Assembly: GCF_004804275.1 (NCBI RefSeq)
Contig: NZ_STGI01000008.1
Span: 175,741-239,740, forward strand
Length of the DNA: 64,000 nt
From: Herbaspirillum sp. ST 5-3
Lineage (GTDB): Bacteria; Pseudomonadota; Gammaproteobacteria; Burkholderiales; Burkholderiaceae_D
Direction of reading: 5' to 3'
Each line of letters begins with the position of its first letter. The first letter of the stretch is position 1. Shown piece after piece: positions 8,424 to 17,683 of this stretch. The position numbers were made by a program, and so were the translations under genes. Below the pieces are notes generated by a model, which did not search any database, was not told where the DNA came from, and worked only from the letters and a program-made list of their open reading frames with translations.

Positions 8424-8735
8424 TCAATCCATCGGCAATCCGGCTCCCCGCAGGCGCGCGCGCAGCCGTTCCAGTTCGTCGAAGAGATCGGCCACCAATC
8501 CGGCCAATTCGGGATTGGCGTCGAAATTGCGCTCCAGTTCATAAAGGCGGCGCGTCCGCAGCAGGTCTTGTCCGGTGAAGAACCAGCGGCTCGGATCCTG
8601 CTCGCCCTGGGCAGCAAGCACGCCGGCCTGCACATGCTCGACGATCCATTCCCGGCTGACGGTACAACTCGCCGCGAGCTCGTCCACCGTGAGCCGGACA
8701 TCCTCCATGAGCAGTCCAATCAGTTCTTGCGCCAT
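8424..8735 (-). CDS. cbpM: Chaperone modulator CbpM
   Basis: 103-residue protein of the CbpM/MerR-like family, the specific inhibitor of the DnaJ homologue CbpA; it binds the J-domain and blocks its action on DnaK. Visible: an N-terminal helix-turn-helix-like part (LTVDELAASCTVSREWIVEHVQAGVL), the family signature with DPSRWFFTGQDLLRTRRLYELERNFDAN, and a C-terminal acidic helix with LFDELERLRARLRG. The start ATG 8735 lies 3 bases behind the stop of cbpA, so both genes form an operon as in E. coli. Confidence 0.93.
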   Translation of the reverse strand: MAQELIGLLMEDVRLTVDELAASCTVSREWIVEHVQAGVLAAQGEQDPSRWFFTGQDLLRTRRLYELERNFDANPELAGLVADLFDELERLRARLRGAGLPMD

Positions 8736-8738
8736 CGT

Positions 8739-9677
8739 TCACACTCCCAATGCCTGACGTGGGTTGAACGCGAGTTCGCGTGCCATGGTTTGATAAAAGT
8801 CGCGCGCCTTTGGATTGTCGGCGGGTGGCACGACGACTTCCATCACAAGATAGAGGTCGCCCGGCGGCGCCCCCGGGATTCCGCGGCCCTTCAGGCGCAG
8901 TTTGCGGCCTGACTGCGATCCTTCGGGAATGCGTATCTCTACCGTGCCATCCGGAACTGGCGCCTTGACGCTTGCGCCCAAAGCCGCCTCCCAGGGCGCA
9001 ATCGGCAGGCTTGCATAAACATCCCGTCCCTCGACGCGATAGCGCGAATGCGGATTGAAGTGCACTTCCAGGTACAGATCGCCCGCTTGCCCTCCGCCGG
9101 AGCCAGGCGCTCCTTGTCCAGCAAGACGGATGAGCTGGCCTTCGCGAACGCCCTTCGGAATGCGAACATCGAGCGTGTGTTCCGCCAGCATCACGCGGCC
9201 GTGCTGGTCCACGCGTGGTACGCGCAGTGACAATGTCCGCGAGGCACCGTGGTAGGCGTCTTCCAGGTCAAGCATGACCTTCGCATGATGATCTTCACCG
9301 CGAGCGTGGAAATGCGCACCGCCTGCACCGCGCATGCGGCCGCCGAACAACTCGGAAAAGAAGTCGCTGAAATCGGCACCTTCCGGGCCGGAAAAGCCTC
9401 GTCCGGAGAATTCGAAGCCGGCATCCCAGTCCGGTGGTGGACGGAATTCCTCTCCGGCATGATGGCGCTGCCCAAGCTGGTCATAGGCCACCCGTTTTTC
9501 GGGATCCGACAGCACCGCGAAAGCCTCGTTCAGCTCCTTCATGCGCGCTTCCGCATCCGGTTCCTTTGAAACGTCCGGATGGTATTTGCGCGCAAGACGG
9601 CGGAAAGATTTCTTGATCTCGTCCGCCGTCGCATCCCGGGCAACGCCCAGTGTCTGGTAGTAGTCCTTGAATTCCAA
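8739..9677 (-). CDS. cbpA: DnaJ-like co-chaperone CbpA
   Basis: 312-residue J-domain co-chaperone of DnaK, also known to bind curved DNA in E. coli. The J-domain is at residues 1-70 with the HPD motif (RKYHPDVSKEP), then a G/F-rich linker (FSGRGFSGPEGADFSDFF, about 95-135), then the two C-terminal substrate-binding beta domains. There is no zinc-finger, which separates it from DnaJ. The start is TTG 9677 with an AGAAGGAGAATCCGC ribosome-binding context; the family begins with (M)EFKDYY. No ATG in frame gives a better start. First gene of cbpA-cbpM, divergent from three hsp20 genes. Confidence 0.93.
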   Translation of the reverse strand: MEFKDYYQTLGVARDATADEIKKSFRRLARKYHPDVSKEPDAEARMKELNEAFAVLSDPEKRVAYDQLGQRHHAGEEFRPPPDWDAGFEFSGRGFSGPEGADFSDFFSELFGGRMRGAGGAHFHARGEDHHAKVMLDLEDAYHGASRTLSLRVPRVDQHGRVMLAEHTLDVRIPKGVREGQLIRLAGQGAPGSGGGQAGDLYLEVHFNPHSRYRVEGRDVYASLPIAPWEAALGASVKAPVPDGTVEIRIPEGSQSGRKLRLKGRGIPGAPPGDLYLVMEVVVPPADNPKARDFYQTMARELAFNPRQALGV

Positions 9678-9716
9678 GCGGATTCTCCTTCTACTTTTGT
9701 TGCTTCGCCTGTTTCC

Positions 9717-9746
9717 ATAATGGTGCCGGACCAGCCTCAAATCAAG
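9717..9746 (-). promoter_or_regulatory. Candidate sigma-32-like promoter of cbpA
   Basis: On the reverse strand CTTGAT (9741-9746) is followed after 15 bases by CACCATTAT (9717-9725). This resembles the heat-shock sigma-32 pattern CTTGAA-N13-17-CCCCATNT, though imperfect at the -10 part. Its place, about 40 bases before the cbpA start, fits. Confidence 0.35.
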
Positions 9747-9749
9747 GTA

Positions 9750-9777
9750 TTGAATTCCTTTCATCGGTACATATGTT
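9750..9777 (+). promoter_or_regulatory. Candidate promoter of hsp20 cluster
   Basis: TTGAAT (9750-9755) and TATGTT (9772-9777) are separated by 16 bases, a moderate sigma-70 match about 70 bases upstream of the first hsp20 start. The TTGAA followed by CATATG could also be read as a weak sigma-32 site. Confidence 0.33.
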
Positions 9778-9844
9778 GATCATACCGGTCGACTGCCTGC
9801 GAAGTCGGCCATCTTTACGAAACCCGACATGACAGGAGGACGAA

Positions 9845-10288
9845 ATGATGTATCGATCGATATTCCCTCGCGACGTGTTTGCCGAACTTGACCGGCTGCA
9901 ACGTGAAATGCAGCAGGCGATTGAAACCGGTCCGAGTATCCGCGGTATCGGCCGAGGCGGTTTCCCGGCCCTGAACGTGGGCGGCACGCAGCAATCGGTG
10001 GAGTTGTACGCATTTGCGCCCGGGCTGGATCCGGCCAGCATCGAGGTCCAGCTGGAGCGCGGCGTACTGACGATTTCAGGCGAGCGTGCGGCTGATCTGC
10101 CTGGCGAAGACCAGAAGGCCGCGGTACACATCAACGAACGCTTTGCCGGACCTTTCCGGCGTGTGGTCAGTCTGCCGGAAGACGATGTCAATCCGAGCGG
10201 CGTCTCCGCGCAATACAAGGATGGCGTGCTTCACATCAGCGTCAAGCGCCGTGAATCGACGCAGCCGCGCCGTATTTCCATTCAGTAA
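9845..10288 (+). CDS. Small heat shock protein Hsp20, first of three
   Basis: 147-residue alpha-crystallin-domain chaperone which holds unfolding proteins in an ATP-independent way. The alpha-crystallin domain spans about residues 40-140, with the signature GVLTISGER and the typical C-terminal DGVLHISVKRRE followed by the I-x-I anchor (RRISIQ). The N-terminus FPRDVFAELDRLQREMQQ is the usual variable arm. A strong GACAGGAGG ribosome-binding site precedes the ATG. First gene in a row of three hsp20 genes with short spacers, divergent from cbpAM. Confidence 0.93.
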   Translation: MMYRSIFPRDVFAELDRLQREMQQAIETGPSIRGIGRGGFPALNVGGTQQSVELYAFAPGLDPASIEVQLERGVLTISGERAADLPGEDQKAAVHINERFAGPFRRVVSLPEDDVNPSGVSAQYKDGVLHISVKRRESTQPRRISIQ

Positions 10289-10304
10289 GCAAGGAGGAAA
10301 CATC

Positions 10305-10688
10305 ATGAACGAGAACACGAATGTCACGAAAACGACGAACGGAAATGTCCGTTCCGAGGCGGCATTACTGCCTCCGGTCGATGTGATCGAAGACGCTTCC
10401 GGCATCACCTTGTTTGCCGATCTCCCGGGTGTGCCGAAGGAAAAGCTGAGCCTGCAGCTGGAAGCGGAAACGTTGACGATCGAAGGCGAAGTGGAGCTGA
10501 ACGCACCAACGGAAATCGAATCGAGCCACGTTGAGGTAAGGCTTCCGCGTTATCGCCGCGTGTTTACCTTGTCGCGCGAACTGGACAGCGAAAAGGCATC
10601 GGCGGAATTCAAGAACGGCGTGCTCAAGTTGCGCATTCCGAAGGCCGAACATGCCCAGCCGCGCAAGATCGACATCAAGGTTGCTTGA
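10305..10688 (+). CDS. Small heat shock protein Hsp20, second of three
   Basis: 127-residue Hsp20. After a short N-terminal arm rich in Asn/Thr the alpha-crystallin domain runs from about residue 23 to the end, with ADLPGVPKEKL, TLTIEGEVEL, and FKNGVLKLRIPKAEHAQPRKIDIKV at the C-terminus. ATG 10305 is preceded by AAGGAGGAAACATC. It lies 16 bases after the first hsp20 and is cotranscribed. The longer reading frame starting at 10086 overlaps the first hsp20 and is not the start. It likely forms mixed oligomers with its neighbours (inference). Confidence 0.93.
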   Translation: MNENTNVTKTTNGNVRSEAALLPPVDVIEDASGITLFADLPGVPKEKLSLQLEAETLTIEGEVELNAPTEIESSHVEVRLPRYRRVFTLSRELDSEKASAEFKNGVLKLRIPKAEHAQPRKIDIKVA

Positions 10689-10735
10689 TTGACGGCCGTT
10701 GCGGCGGCAGTCTTTTGATTCAATGGAGGAAAGCG

Positions 10736-11242
10736 ATGAGACTCGAAGAGATCAAGCAAGGCTGGTCGACTTTCTGGGATTCGGTCGCTGAAGGCTGGCA
10801 GCATCTGCGTCAATCGGCCTCCAGTGCGATTACCGGATTCAAGCCCAGCGCACAGACCAATCTTCCCGCCAAGAGCGATATCGACGATGCGTTTTTCATT
10901 CCTTCGATGGGCTGGTCGATGCTCGGCGGCGATGTGTTCGAAGACGACAAGCGCCTGGTTGTGCGCATTGAGGTGCCTGGCCTGGACAAGAACGACCTGG
11001 ACATCGAAGTACAGGGAGATGCCCTGATCGTGCGAGGCGAAAAACGCTTCGAGCGGGAAGACACGGAAGGGCGGTATCGCGTGCTGCAATGCGCGTACGG
11101 CAGCTTCCGGCGTGTCGTCCCCCTGCATGCTCCTGTTCTGGCTGACCAGGCCAAGGCCAGTTACAAGAATGGCGTGTTGCGGGTGGAACTTCCCAAGATG
11201 GAAGAAGACAAACCGCAAAAGTGGACGGTGAAGGTCGATTGA
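10736..11242 (+). CDS. Small heat shock protein Hsp20, third of three, extended N-terminus
   Basis: 168-residue Hsp20, longer than its neighbours. The first ~60 residues form a tryptophan-containing arm (EEIKQGWSTFWDSVAEGWQHL), then the alpha-crystallin domain (IEVPGLDKNDLDIEVQGDAL, RGEKRFERED, YKNGVLRVELPK). ATG 10736 is preceded by ATGGAGGAAAGCG. The extended arm suggests different oligomer size or substrate choice from the first two (inference). Last gene of the cluster; a hairpin follows 13 bases after the stop. Confidence 0.92.
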   Translation: MRLEEIKQGWSTFWDSVAEGWQHLRQSASSAITGFKPSAQTNLPAKSDIDDAFFIPSMGWSMLGGDVFEDDKRLVVRIEVPGLDKNDLDIEVQGDALIVRGEKRFEREDTEGRYRVLQCAYGSFRRVVPLHAPVLADQAKASYKNGVLRVELPKMEEDKPQKWTVKVD

Positions 11243-11255
11243 TAAACGTTTGCAG

Positions 11256-11279
11256 AGGGCGTTCCTGCGGGAGCGCCCT
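11256..11279 (+). terminator. Hairpin after hsp20 cluster
   Basis: Ten-pair stem AGGGCGTTCC / GGAGCGCCCT with a four-base TGCG loop (one G-T pair), starting 13 bases after the third hsp20. The T-run after it is poor (TGTTG), so it may be a weak terminator or an mRNA-stabilising end. The convergent DUF1841 gene ends just beyond. Confidence 0.55.
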
Positions 11280-11297
11280 TGTTGCGCCGAGCTGTGC

Positions 11298-11720
11298 TCA
11301 GCGGCGCTTCACGCATTCGACATAAGCGACGCCATCCGGAGGCATACCGTTGCGCTGCGAATTCCAGATCATCTCGCCGAGGCATTCCATCATCTGGTGA
11401 TGCGCCTCATGCTCGGAACCCAGCCTTTGCGCCAGCGACAGGAAGGCGGCGCGTATACCCTTGGGCTGGTCGATCGAGATCTGTTCGGCGATCGACAAAT
11501 GCATCGCCAGATGCAGAAACGGATTGGTTTGCCCGCTCTCCACAGAGTAATCCTTCGCCAATGCCGCATCCACCTCGGCCAGCGCTTCCCAATATTCCTC
11601 GTGCTGCATGATCCAGTCGCGCGCGATGGCCTCCATGGGCGTCAGGATCTCATTGGCTCTGGCCTTGCGATAGCTTTCGCAAAAAAAGCGTCGAACGTCG
11701 TGCTGCGAAGGGTTAAACAT
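11298..11720 (-). CDS. DUF1841 family protein
   Basis: 140-residue protein matching the DUF1841 family, which is widespread in beta- and gammaproteobacteria and has no known function. Typical parts are the start [20 protein letters not shown], the central HPxxHxxL-like [17 protein letters not shown], and the C-terminal [16 protein letters not shown]. The many conserved histidines and glutamates ([14 protein letters not shown]) could bind a metal, which is only a guess. No membrane segment or signal peptide. Single gene, convergent to the hsp20 genes. Confidence 0.85.
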   Translation of the reverse strand: MFNPSQHDVRRFFCESYRKARANEILTPMEAIARDWIMQHEEYWEALAEVDAALAKDYSVESGQTNPFLHLAMHLSIAEQISIDQPKGIRAAFLSLAQRLGSEHEAHHQMMECLGEMIWNSQRNGMPPDGVAYVECVKRR

Positions 11721-11856
11721 CGTTCAGGAAAATGGAGCTGAGGAAAGCCGCATATTGTACCGGCACAAGCCCGGCAGCGCGGATTCCTATAACATGGGAA
11801 ACATTCCTTGCATCACGAGCGCGAGGAAATCCGAACCATCAAAAATGGAACTCATC

Positions 11857-12441
11857 ATGTTGAATGACACTGCACTCGATACTCTGTTCCGCACTGCGCG
11901 GACCCACAATGGCTGGCGCGACAAGCCGGTCTCCGACGAGCAATTGCGCCAGATTTACGATTTGATGAAATGGGGGCCGACCTCGGCCAACTGCAGCCCG
12001 GCACGGATCGTCTTCGTGAAGTCGCCGGAGGCGAAGGAAAAACTGCTGGCTTGCATGGACTCGGGAAACCTTGAAAAGACCAGGACGGCGCCCGTCACCG
12101 CGATCATCGGCATGGACATGGAGTTTTACGAAAAAATGCCGCAATTGTTTCCGCACAATCCAGGCGCACGTTCGTGGTTCGCGGGCAAACCGGAAGTGAT
12201 CGCGAGCACTGCAATGCGCAATTCATCGTTGCAGGGTGCTTACCTTATCATGGCCGCACGGGCGGTCGGACTGGATTGCGCGCCGATGTCGGGCTTCGAC
12301 GCGGCCAGGATCAATGAAGCCTTTTTCTCCGGCACCTCGATCAAGGCGAACTTCGTGTGCAGCCTGGGCTACGGCGACACAAGCAAGCTGCACCTCAGAG
12401 GACCGCGCCTCGCGTTCGAGGAAGCGTGCAGGATCGATTAA
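11857..12441 (+). CDS. RutE/HadB-like nitroreductase family protein (malonic semialdehyde reductase type)
   Basis: 194-residue flavoprotein of the nitroreductase superfamily. The N-terminus ([24 protein letters not shown], then [19 protein letters not shown]) closely matches RutE, the enzyme that reduces malonic semialdehyde to 3-hydroxypropionate in pyrimidine breakdown. No other rut gene is nearby, so the true substrate may differ; these proteins often reduce quinones or nitro compounds. The start is ATG 11857, with ATG 11845 (four residues longer) as alternative; the Shine-Dalgarno is weak for both. Single gene, convergent with nth. Confidence 0.85.
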   Translation: MLNDTALDTLFRTARTHNGWRDKPVSDEQLRQIYDLMKWGPTSANCSPARIVFVKSPEAKEKLLACMDSGNLEKTRTAPVTAIIGMDMEFYEKMPQLFPHNPGARSWFAGKPEVIASTAMRNSSLQGAYLIMAARAVGLDCAPMSGFDAARINEAFFSGTSIKANFVCSLGYGDTSKLHLRGPRLAFEEACRID

Positions 12442-12469
12442 GGGAAGCTTGCAGTGTCGGTCTGCGCGG

Positions 12470-13120
12470 TCAAACGCCTTTCTCCGGCAAGGGCGTCTTG
12501 TCCTTGTACTCGCATAGATCGGCGATGAGGCAGTTCCAGCATTGCGGCTTGCGTGCAATGCAGATGTAGCGGCCATGCAGGATCAGCCAATGATGTGCGT
12601 CGTGCCGGAATTCTTCCGGCACGTATTTCAGCAGCTTTTGCTCGACTTCATCGACGTTCTTGCCCGGCGCGATGCCGGTGCGGTTGGATACCCGGAAGAT
12701 ATGCGTATCGACAGCAATGGTCGGCTCGCCGAACGCGGTATTGAGGACCACATTGGCGGTCTTGCGGCCTACGCCGGGCAGGGCCTGCAATGCTTCGCGC
12801 GAGCGCGGTACTTCGCCATGATGCTGTTCAAGCAGGATACGGCAGGTCTCGATCACATTCTTCGCCTTGGTGCGATACAGGCCGATGGTGCGAATGTATT
12901 CGGTCAGTCCCTCGACTCCCAGCGCGTGGATCTTCGCAGGCGTGTTGGCAACCGGGTATAGCCTGCGCGTGGCCTTGTTGACCGAGACGTCAGTCGCTTG
13001 CGCCGACAGGATCACGGAAATCAGCAGTTCGAACGGCGTCGTGAATTCCAGCTCCGTTGTCGGATGCGGATTCGCCTTGCGGAAACGTTTGAAAATCTCA
13101 AGGCGCTTTTCGGCGTTCAT
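12470..13120 (-). CDS. nth: Endonuclease III
   Basis: 216-residue DNA glycosylase/AP lyase that removes oxidised pyrimidines in base-excision repair. Visible: helix-hairpin-helix [13 protein letters not shown] with the catalytic lysine K in GRKTA, the catalytic aspartate in [12 protein letters not shown], and the C-terminal [4Fe-4S] cysteines ([19 protein letters not shown]). Length is normal. Its ATG overlaps the TGA of rsxB by four bases (ATGA), so both are translated as a coupled pair. The pairing of an Rsx-type ferredoxin with nth is known from other proteobacteria. Confidence 0.97.
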   Translation of the reverse strand: MNAEKRLEIFKRFRKANPHPTTELEFTTPFELLISVILSAQATDVSVNKATRRLYPVANTPAKIHALGVEGLTEYIRTIGLYRTKAKNVIETCRILLEQHHGEVPRSREALQALPGVGRKTANVVLNTAFGEPTIAVDTHIFRVSNRTGIAPGKNVDEVEQKLLKYVPEEFRHDAHHWLILHGRYICIARKPQCWNCLIADLCEYKDKTPLPEKGV

Positions 13121-13905
13121 GATTTGTCTTTCGCTTCTTCGAGTTTGGCGTTGATTTCTTCGATCTGCTTCCTCACCGAGCGCGAGACATCACTTACGCC
13201 TATGGTGCCTGTCGCGCCTGCGGCCGGTGCGGCCATCTGCTCCTTCTTCTGGCGTGCACGTTCCATCGCCGCCTGAATGATCGCTTTCTTGCGCTCCTGT
13301 GCCGCTTTTTCATCCGGCGTCAGCGTCGATTCGGCTTCGACCGCCTTGAGTTTGGCTGCGGCCTTGGTAGCGAGGCGCGCATCGTTTTCTTCCTTGTCGC
13401 GCCGCAGGCGGAACACGTGGGTGTTGTGGCGCGCGCGTGCCGCGTCCGCCTGCACCTGAGACCATGCATCCCAGCCGGTTTTCCCTGGCGTGACATCGAC
13501 CATCGCAATGCAGTCGACCGGGCAGGGCGCAACACACAGGTCGCAACCGGTGCAGAGGTCCGCCATGACGGTGTGCATCTGCTTGGCTGCGCCGATGATG
13601 GCGTCAACCGGACAGGCCTGGATGCAGAGTGTGCAGCCGATGCACAAGGATTCATCGATGACGGCGACCGGGCGCGGCCGTTCCACGCCATTGACGGAAT
13701 TGAGTGGAATGACCGGCTTGCCCAGCAGTTTGGCGAGCCGGACGACGCCCTCGGCGCCGCCGGGAGGGCACTGGTTGTATCCCGCTGCGCCGCTCGCGAC
13801 AGCCTCCGCGTAGGGACGACAGGCAGGATAGCCGCATTTGGTGCATTGCGTTTGCGGCAACAGGTCTTCGATCTGGTCGGCCAGCGATTTGGCGTTTGAT
13901 GACAC
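13117..13905 (-). CDS. rsxB: RsxB/RnfB-like electron transport ferredoxin
   Basis: 262-residue iron-sulfur protein. The N-terminal Fe-S domain has [15 protein letters not shown] followed by a fourth cysteine in NQCPPGG; two ferredoxin-type clusters follow ([14 protein letters not shown] and [14 protein letters not shown]). The last ~100 residues are a lysine/glutamate/alanine-rich tail. The usual RnfB N-terminal membrane helix is missing, and no other rnf/rsx genes are here, so it is probably a soluble electron carrier, possibly for endonuclease III or another Fe-S enzyme (inference). The start is GTG 13905 ([16 protein letters not shown]); no ATG is available near the conserved start. Confidence 0.9.
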   Translation of the reverse strand: MSSNAKSLADQIEDLLPQTQCTKCGYPACRPYAEAVASGAAGYNQCPPGGAEGVVRLAKLLGKPVIPLNSVNGVERPRPVAVIDESLCIGCTLCIQACPVDAIIGAAKQMHTVMADLCTGCDLCVAPCPVDCIAMVDVTPGKTGWDAWSQVQADAARARHNTHVFRLRRDKEENDARLATKAAAKLKAVEAESTLTPDEKAAQERKKAIIQAAMERARQKKEQMAAPAAGATGTIGVSDVSRSVRKQIEEINAKLEEAKDKS

Positions 13906-13962
13906 GGCAGGTTTTGCAGGAAATAAAAGCAGGATTATCCGACAAACCACGCAGGCTATAAA

Positions 13963-13998
13963 TAAAAAAGCCGTTCGCCCGGTCGGGGAACGGCTTTC
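13963..13998 (-). terminator. Rho-independent terminator of the PHA depolymerase gene
   Basis: Reverse-strand hairpin with stem AAAGCCGTTC / GAACGGCTTT and a GC-rich loop, followed by TTTTTTATT. It ends the phaZ transcript 20 bases after its stop codon, ahead of rsxB. Confidence 0.88.
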
Positions 13999-14017
13999 TC
14001 CTGCGAGGAAGTACTGA

Positions 14018-15253
14018 TCAGGAATTCGTCTTGATGAATTCGCCGATCTTCGGGCAAATGATTTCGCGCCAGCGGCGGCCGGCGAAAATACCGTAGTGAC
14101 CGCATTTTTCCGCAGTGAAGTGATGTTTTTTCGACTTCGGAATGCTGGAGCACAGATCATGCGCCGCCTGCGTCTGGCCGACGCCGGAAATATCGTCCAG
14201 TTCGCCCTCAATGGTCAGCAGCGCCACGTTCTTGATGTCCTGCGGACGCACCAGCTTGCCTTCGACTTCCCAGGTGCCGAGCGGCAGGCGGAACTCCTGG
14301 AACACGGTCTTGATGGTCTCGAGGTAGTACTCGGCCGGCATGTCGAGCACGGCGTTGTACTCGTCATAGAACTTGCGATGTTCTTCCGCCGACTCGTTGT
14401 CGCCCTCGCGCAGGTGCATGTAGAAGTCCCAGTGACTTTGTGCATGACGGCCCGGGTTCATCGCGATAAAGCCGGCATGCTGCAGGAAGCCCGGATAGAC
14501 CTTGCGGCCGAAGCCGGGGTAATTCGGCGGCACGCTGTAGATCACCCGATTCTCGAACCAGGAATACGGACGCTTGGTTGCGAGGTCGTTGACTTCGGTC
14601 GGCGACTTGCGCGGGTCGATCGGGCCGCCCATCATGGTCATGGTCTTCGGCAACTTGGGATCGTTGGCGGTGGCCATCAGCGAAATCGCTGCGAGCACAG
14701 GCACGGTCGGTTGGCATACCGAGATCACGTGCAGATCCGGGCCGAGGCGACGGATAAAGTCCTGCACGTAGTAGATGTAGTCATGCAGGTGGAACGCGCC
14801 TTCGCTCGCCGGCACCATGCGCGCATCGGTCCAGTCAGTGATGTACACGTCATGATTCGACAGCAGGGCGCGCACGGTATCGCGCAACAGCGTCGAATGG
14901 TGGCCCGACAAGGGAGCGACCAGCAGCACGGTCGGCTGCTTCAGTTGTGCGACCTGCTTGTCGCTCATGTCCTTCTTGAAGTGAATCAGACGGCAGAAGG
15001 GTCTTTGTTCCGCGACTTCTTCAAACACGCCGACGGACTTGCCGTTGACGGGAACGGTCTTGATTCCGAACTCCGGCTTTTCGTAGTCCTTGCCGAGTCG
15101 GTACATTAATTCGTAGCCAGCCGCGATACGCTGCGCGAACGGCGTGTGGGCGAGCGGGGAAACCGGATTCGTGAACAGCTTGGCAGAAGCCTCCGCCCAT
15201 TGAATGAGCGGATTCAGGAAAGTACGGTTCAGCTCGTGAAATTGGTAAAGCAT
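14018..15253 (-). CDS. phaZ: Intracellular polyhydroxyalkanoate depolymerase
   Basis: 411-residue intracellular PHA/PHB depolymerase, which mobilises stored poly-3-hydroxybutyrate in the cytoplasm. The N-terminus [21 protein letters not shown] and the sequence [19 protein letters not shown] are typical. The catalytic nucleophile is a cysteine in the lipase-like box [13 protein letters not shown] (the 'C' takes the place of serine), as known for this family. The catalytic aspartate is probably in [12 protein letters not shown] and the histidine in [14 protein letters not shown]. No signal peptide. Single gene with a long upstream gap. Other PHA genes in the window are the phasin and a PHA-system protein. 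Confidence 0.95.
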   Translation of the reverse strand: MLYQFHELNRTFLNPLIQWAEASAKLFTNPVSPLAHTPFAQRIAAGYELMYRLGKDYEKPEFGIKTVPVNGKSVGVFEEVAEQRPFCRLIHFKKDMSDKQVAQLKQPTVLLVAPLSGHHSTLLRDTVRALLSNHDVYITDWTDARMVPASEGAFHLHDYIYYVQDFIRRLGPDLHVISVCQPTVPVLAAISLMATANDPKLPKTMTMMGGPIDPRKSPTEVNDLATKRPYSWFENRVIYSVPPNYPGFGRKVYPGFLQHAGFIAMNPGRHAQSHWDFYMHLREGDNESAEEHRKFYDEYNAVLDMPAEYYLETIKTVFQEFRLPLGTWEVEGKLVRPQDIKNVALLTIEGELDDISGVGQTQAAHDLCSSIPKSKKHHFTAEKCGHYGIFAGRRWREIICPKIGEFIKTNS

Positions 15254-16065
15254 AGTGGCCTCTTTCTAGTGGTACCAGTGGCGCTTGATTCTCCAGATAA
15301 ACATCCGTTGCTGCAATGCATCATATGCAATTTTCGGAAATTTCCGCAAGAAAAATATTTCCGAAGTGTTGTCGAGTGTGACTGTTTTCGGCTTTCGGCT
15401 GTATTCCTGCCAATAAATCATGGTTCGAATTTGCAAATGAGAAACATCGCACAAACTCCATCTGTTTGTCACGAAGCGACTGTTGGCACACCTGTCGCAT
15501 CGGCTGCAACGCTCTTTCCGTATATATGCATGCTCAACGAAAACAACAGGCTCTTGATCACTTTATGCCTTACTTAGGCGTTCCTGCGGGCGAATACGTT
15601 ACAGATTCTTGAAGGTTTCCATCTGCGCGTGGCAGATATGCCGCACTTACCCGATTTCACCCTCACACGCGCATGCACCGAAATATCCGGGCAAAAGAAT
15701 CGACATCACGCCCTTTTTGGGGCGCTCTCCAAAGTGTCGACCAGCGCAACAATGAGGCCACCGGAACAGGTTAAAACGCGCTTGCGAGAGCTGTTTGTCC
15801 GGTGTGTGAAAGCAGCGTGTTCTGCATAGAAAGCAAAGCATTAAGCGTGCCGGGCCATGCGGCGGCGAGAGAGCAGACGATAGCCTCTGCCGGAACTGTA
15901 TGTGGAAGCGATGAATGAATCAGCCGAACGGAGCTGTGCGAATCTGCAATCGGGGAAGGGCAGGAGTCGGAGCGTGTAAAAATTACGTGGTGGAGCGTCG
16001 ATGCACGCTCGCTGTCCCGAGGTGTTGAAATCTCTACGATCAGCGCGAGGAAAAGTTGCTGGTCG
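15254..16065. other. Long gene-free stretch upstream of phaZ
   Basis: About 810 bases with no convincing gene. Short open frames here lack a ribosome-binding site and resemble nothing known. Visible within it: a perfect 12-bp palindrome CGGAAATTTCCG (15335-15346) with a further half-site ATATTTCCG 9 bases later, about 90 bases upstream of phaZ, and AT-rich stretches. It likely holds the phaZ promoter; an sRNA or degraded gene cannot be ruled out. Confidence 0.5.
15335..15346. promoter_or_regulatory. Perfect palindrome upstream of phaZ, candidate operator
   Basis: CGGAAATTTCCG is its own reverse complement, followed at 15355-15363 by ATATTTCCG. It lies about 80-90 bases before the phaZ ATG, in the zone where a promoter would be expected. 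The binding protein is unknown. Confidence 0.3.
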
Positions 16066-16105
16066 AAAAAAAGCCCCGGGCCGTTGCAGGTGCGGGGCTT
16101 TTTTG
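16066..16105 (-). terminator. Rho-independent terminator of ferredoxin-NADP reductase gene
   Basis: Stem AAAAAAGCCCCG / CGGGGCTTTTTT with a 14-base loop, symmetrical A- and T-runs. It lies 17 bases downstream of the reductase stop codon on the reverse strand. Confidence 0.9.
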
Positions 16106-16121
16106 ACGTCTTGTGGAGCGC

Positions 16122-17249
16122 TTAATCGAACACCGGGCTTTCCACGCCGAGAATCTTGTGCAACTTCGGCGAGGTCGTGGTGTACTGCATATGGATCTTC
16201 TTCTCCGGAAAGATGTACGGCGCAGCGCCGAACGCGGCCAGTGCGGCTTCGTGGAAGCCGGACAGGATGAGTTTTTTCTTGCCGGGATAGGTGTTGATAT
16301 CGCCGACGGCGAAAATGCCCGGTACGCTGGTTTCAAACTTCTCGGTATCGACCTTCAACTGCTTGCGTTCGATCTCAAGGCCCCACTCGGCGATCGGACC
16401 GAGTTTCGGGGACAGGCCGAAGAAGACCAACAGGTCATCCAGCGGCAGGCGGCGGGTCACGCCATCGGCGCCGGTAACCTTGATCTCGGTGAGCTTGTCG
16501 TCTTTCGATTCGAAGCCGGTCACCTGGCCGACCAGGAATTGCATCTCAAAGTTTTCGCACAATTCCTTCATCTTTGCGACGGATGAAGGAGCAGCGCGGA
16601 ATTCTTCGCGACGGTGCAGCAGGACGATCGATTCCGCCTTGCCGACGAGATCCAGCGTCCAGTCGAGTGCCGAATCGCCGCCACCGCAGATGACGAGGTT
16701 CTTGCCATGGAAACGGGACGGATCCCTGACACGGTAGAACAGTTGCTTGCCTTCGAACTGTTCGATGCCATCGACCTTGAGGGTGCGCGGCTGGAACGAG
16801 CCGACGCCGGCGGCAATGAAAATGGTCTTGGTGATGAAACGGGTGCCGGCCGAGGTTTCGAGGTTGAAGCGGCCGTCGTCGCGCTTTTCAACCAGGGTCA
16901 CTTCCTGGTTCAAGTGGAAAGTCGGGCCGAACGGCTCGATCTGCTTGAGCAGGTTGTCGGTCAGCTCCTGACCCGTGCACATGGGCACAGCCGGAATGTC
17001 GTAGATGGGCTTGTCCGGATACAGCTCGACGCATTGTCCGCCGACTGCAGCCAGGGAATCGATCACATGCGCCTTGATCTCCAGCAGTCCCAGTTCAAAT
17101 ACCTGGAACAGGCCCACCGGCCCGGCGCCGACAATCACCGCATCGGTCTCGATCGGCCCTTTACCTGCCTTGTTCGAGGTATCGGGGACTTGGGTGGATG
17201 CGTTGATGCCGTTGCTGGTTTCCATACGACTATTCAGTTCCTGTTTCAT
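16122..17249 (-). CDS. Ferredoxin/flavodoxin--NADP+ reductase, thioredoxin-reductase type
   Basis: 375-residue flavoprotein that exchanges electrons between NADPH and ferredoxin. FAD-binding Rossmann motif [12 protein letters not shown] (about residues 31-42), then [19 protein letters not shown], the NADP-binding motif [12 protein letters not shown] with HRREEFRA, and the C-terminal [23 protein letters not shown]. There is no CxxC redox pair in the middle domain, which separates it from thioredoxin reductase. The start is ATG 17249; ATG 17225 (METSNGIN) is a fair alternative. The ferredoxin gene lies 110 bases upstream on the same strand, so partner and enzyme are probably cotranscribed. Confidence 0.92.
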   Translation of the reverse strand: MKQELNSRMETSNGINASTQVPDTSNKAGKGPIETDAVIVGAGPVGLFQVFELGLLEIKAHVIDSLAAVGGQCVELYPDKPIYDIPAVPMCTGQELTDNLLKQIEPFGPTFHLNQEVTLVEKRDDGRFNLETSAGTRFITKTIFIAAGVGSFQPRTLKVDGIEQFEGKQLFYRVRDPSRFHGKNLVICGGGDSALDWTLDLVGKAESIVLLHRREEFRAAPSSVAKMKELCENFEMQFLVGQVTGFESKDDKLTEIKVTGADGVTRRLPLDDLLVFFGLSPKLGPIAEWGLEIERKQLKVDTEKFETSVPGIFAVGDINTYPGKKKLILSGFHEAALAAFGAAPYIFPEKKIHMQYTTTSPKLHKILGVESPVFD

Positions 17250-17359
17250 TTCAAGGTTTCCACAAAATGCCGGCGCTCCTTTTCGACGGCGATCGGCTTG
17301 TGGGCTTTGCCCTGTTGTTATTCTGAGCCTGTCTGCTGCAAGCCCGGAACGGCAAACAG

Positions 17360-17683
17360 CTATTTGACCAGATGCTGCATCTTGTCCTTGACGTCCTTCC
17401 AGTCGTCGGCGTCCGGCAGCGGATCCTTCGTCTTGGTAATCGACGGCCACTTGCGGGCGAGCTCGGCATTGAGCTTGATGAATTGCTGCTGGTCTGCCGG
17501 CACATCTTCTTCAGCGAAGATGGCATTGACCGGGCATTCGGCTACGCATACGGCGCAGTCAATGCACTCATCGGGATCGATCGTGAGAAAGTTCGGGCCT
17601 TCGCGAAAGCAGTCTACCGGGCATACATCCACGCAGTCGGTGTAACGGCAGCGGATGCAGGATTCGGTCACAACGTGTGTCAT
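17360..17683 (-). CDS. fdxA: Ferredoxin FdxA (3Fe-4S/4Fe-4S, seven-iron type)
   Basis: 107-residue ferredoxin of the Azotobacter FdI/FdxA family. The first cluster region reads [20 protein letters not shown] and the second [19 protein letters not shown], which matches the 3Fe-4S plus 4Fe-4S pattern; the C-terminal extension with the conserved [20 protein letters not shown] follows. The start is ATG 17683 (MTHVVTESC), with an upstream in-frame extension rejected as non-homologous. Its neighbour downstream is the ferredoxin-NADP reductase, which suggests that this is the physiological redox partner. Confidence 0.95.
   Translation of the reverse strand: MTHVVTESCIRCRYTDCVDVCPVDCFREGPNFLTIDPDECIDCAVCVAECPVNAIFAEEDVPADQQQFIKLNAELARKWPSITKTKDPLPDADDWKDVKDKMQHLVK

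Noticed and set aside
15629..15829. 66-residue frame in the gap before phaZ
   Set aside because: No ribosome-binding site and no recognisable similarity.
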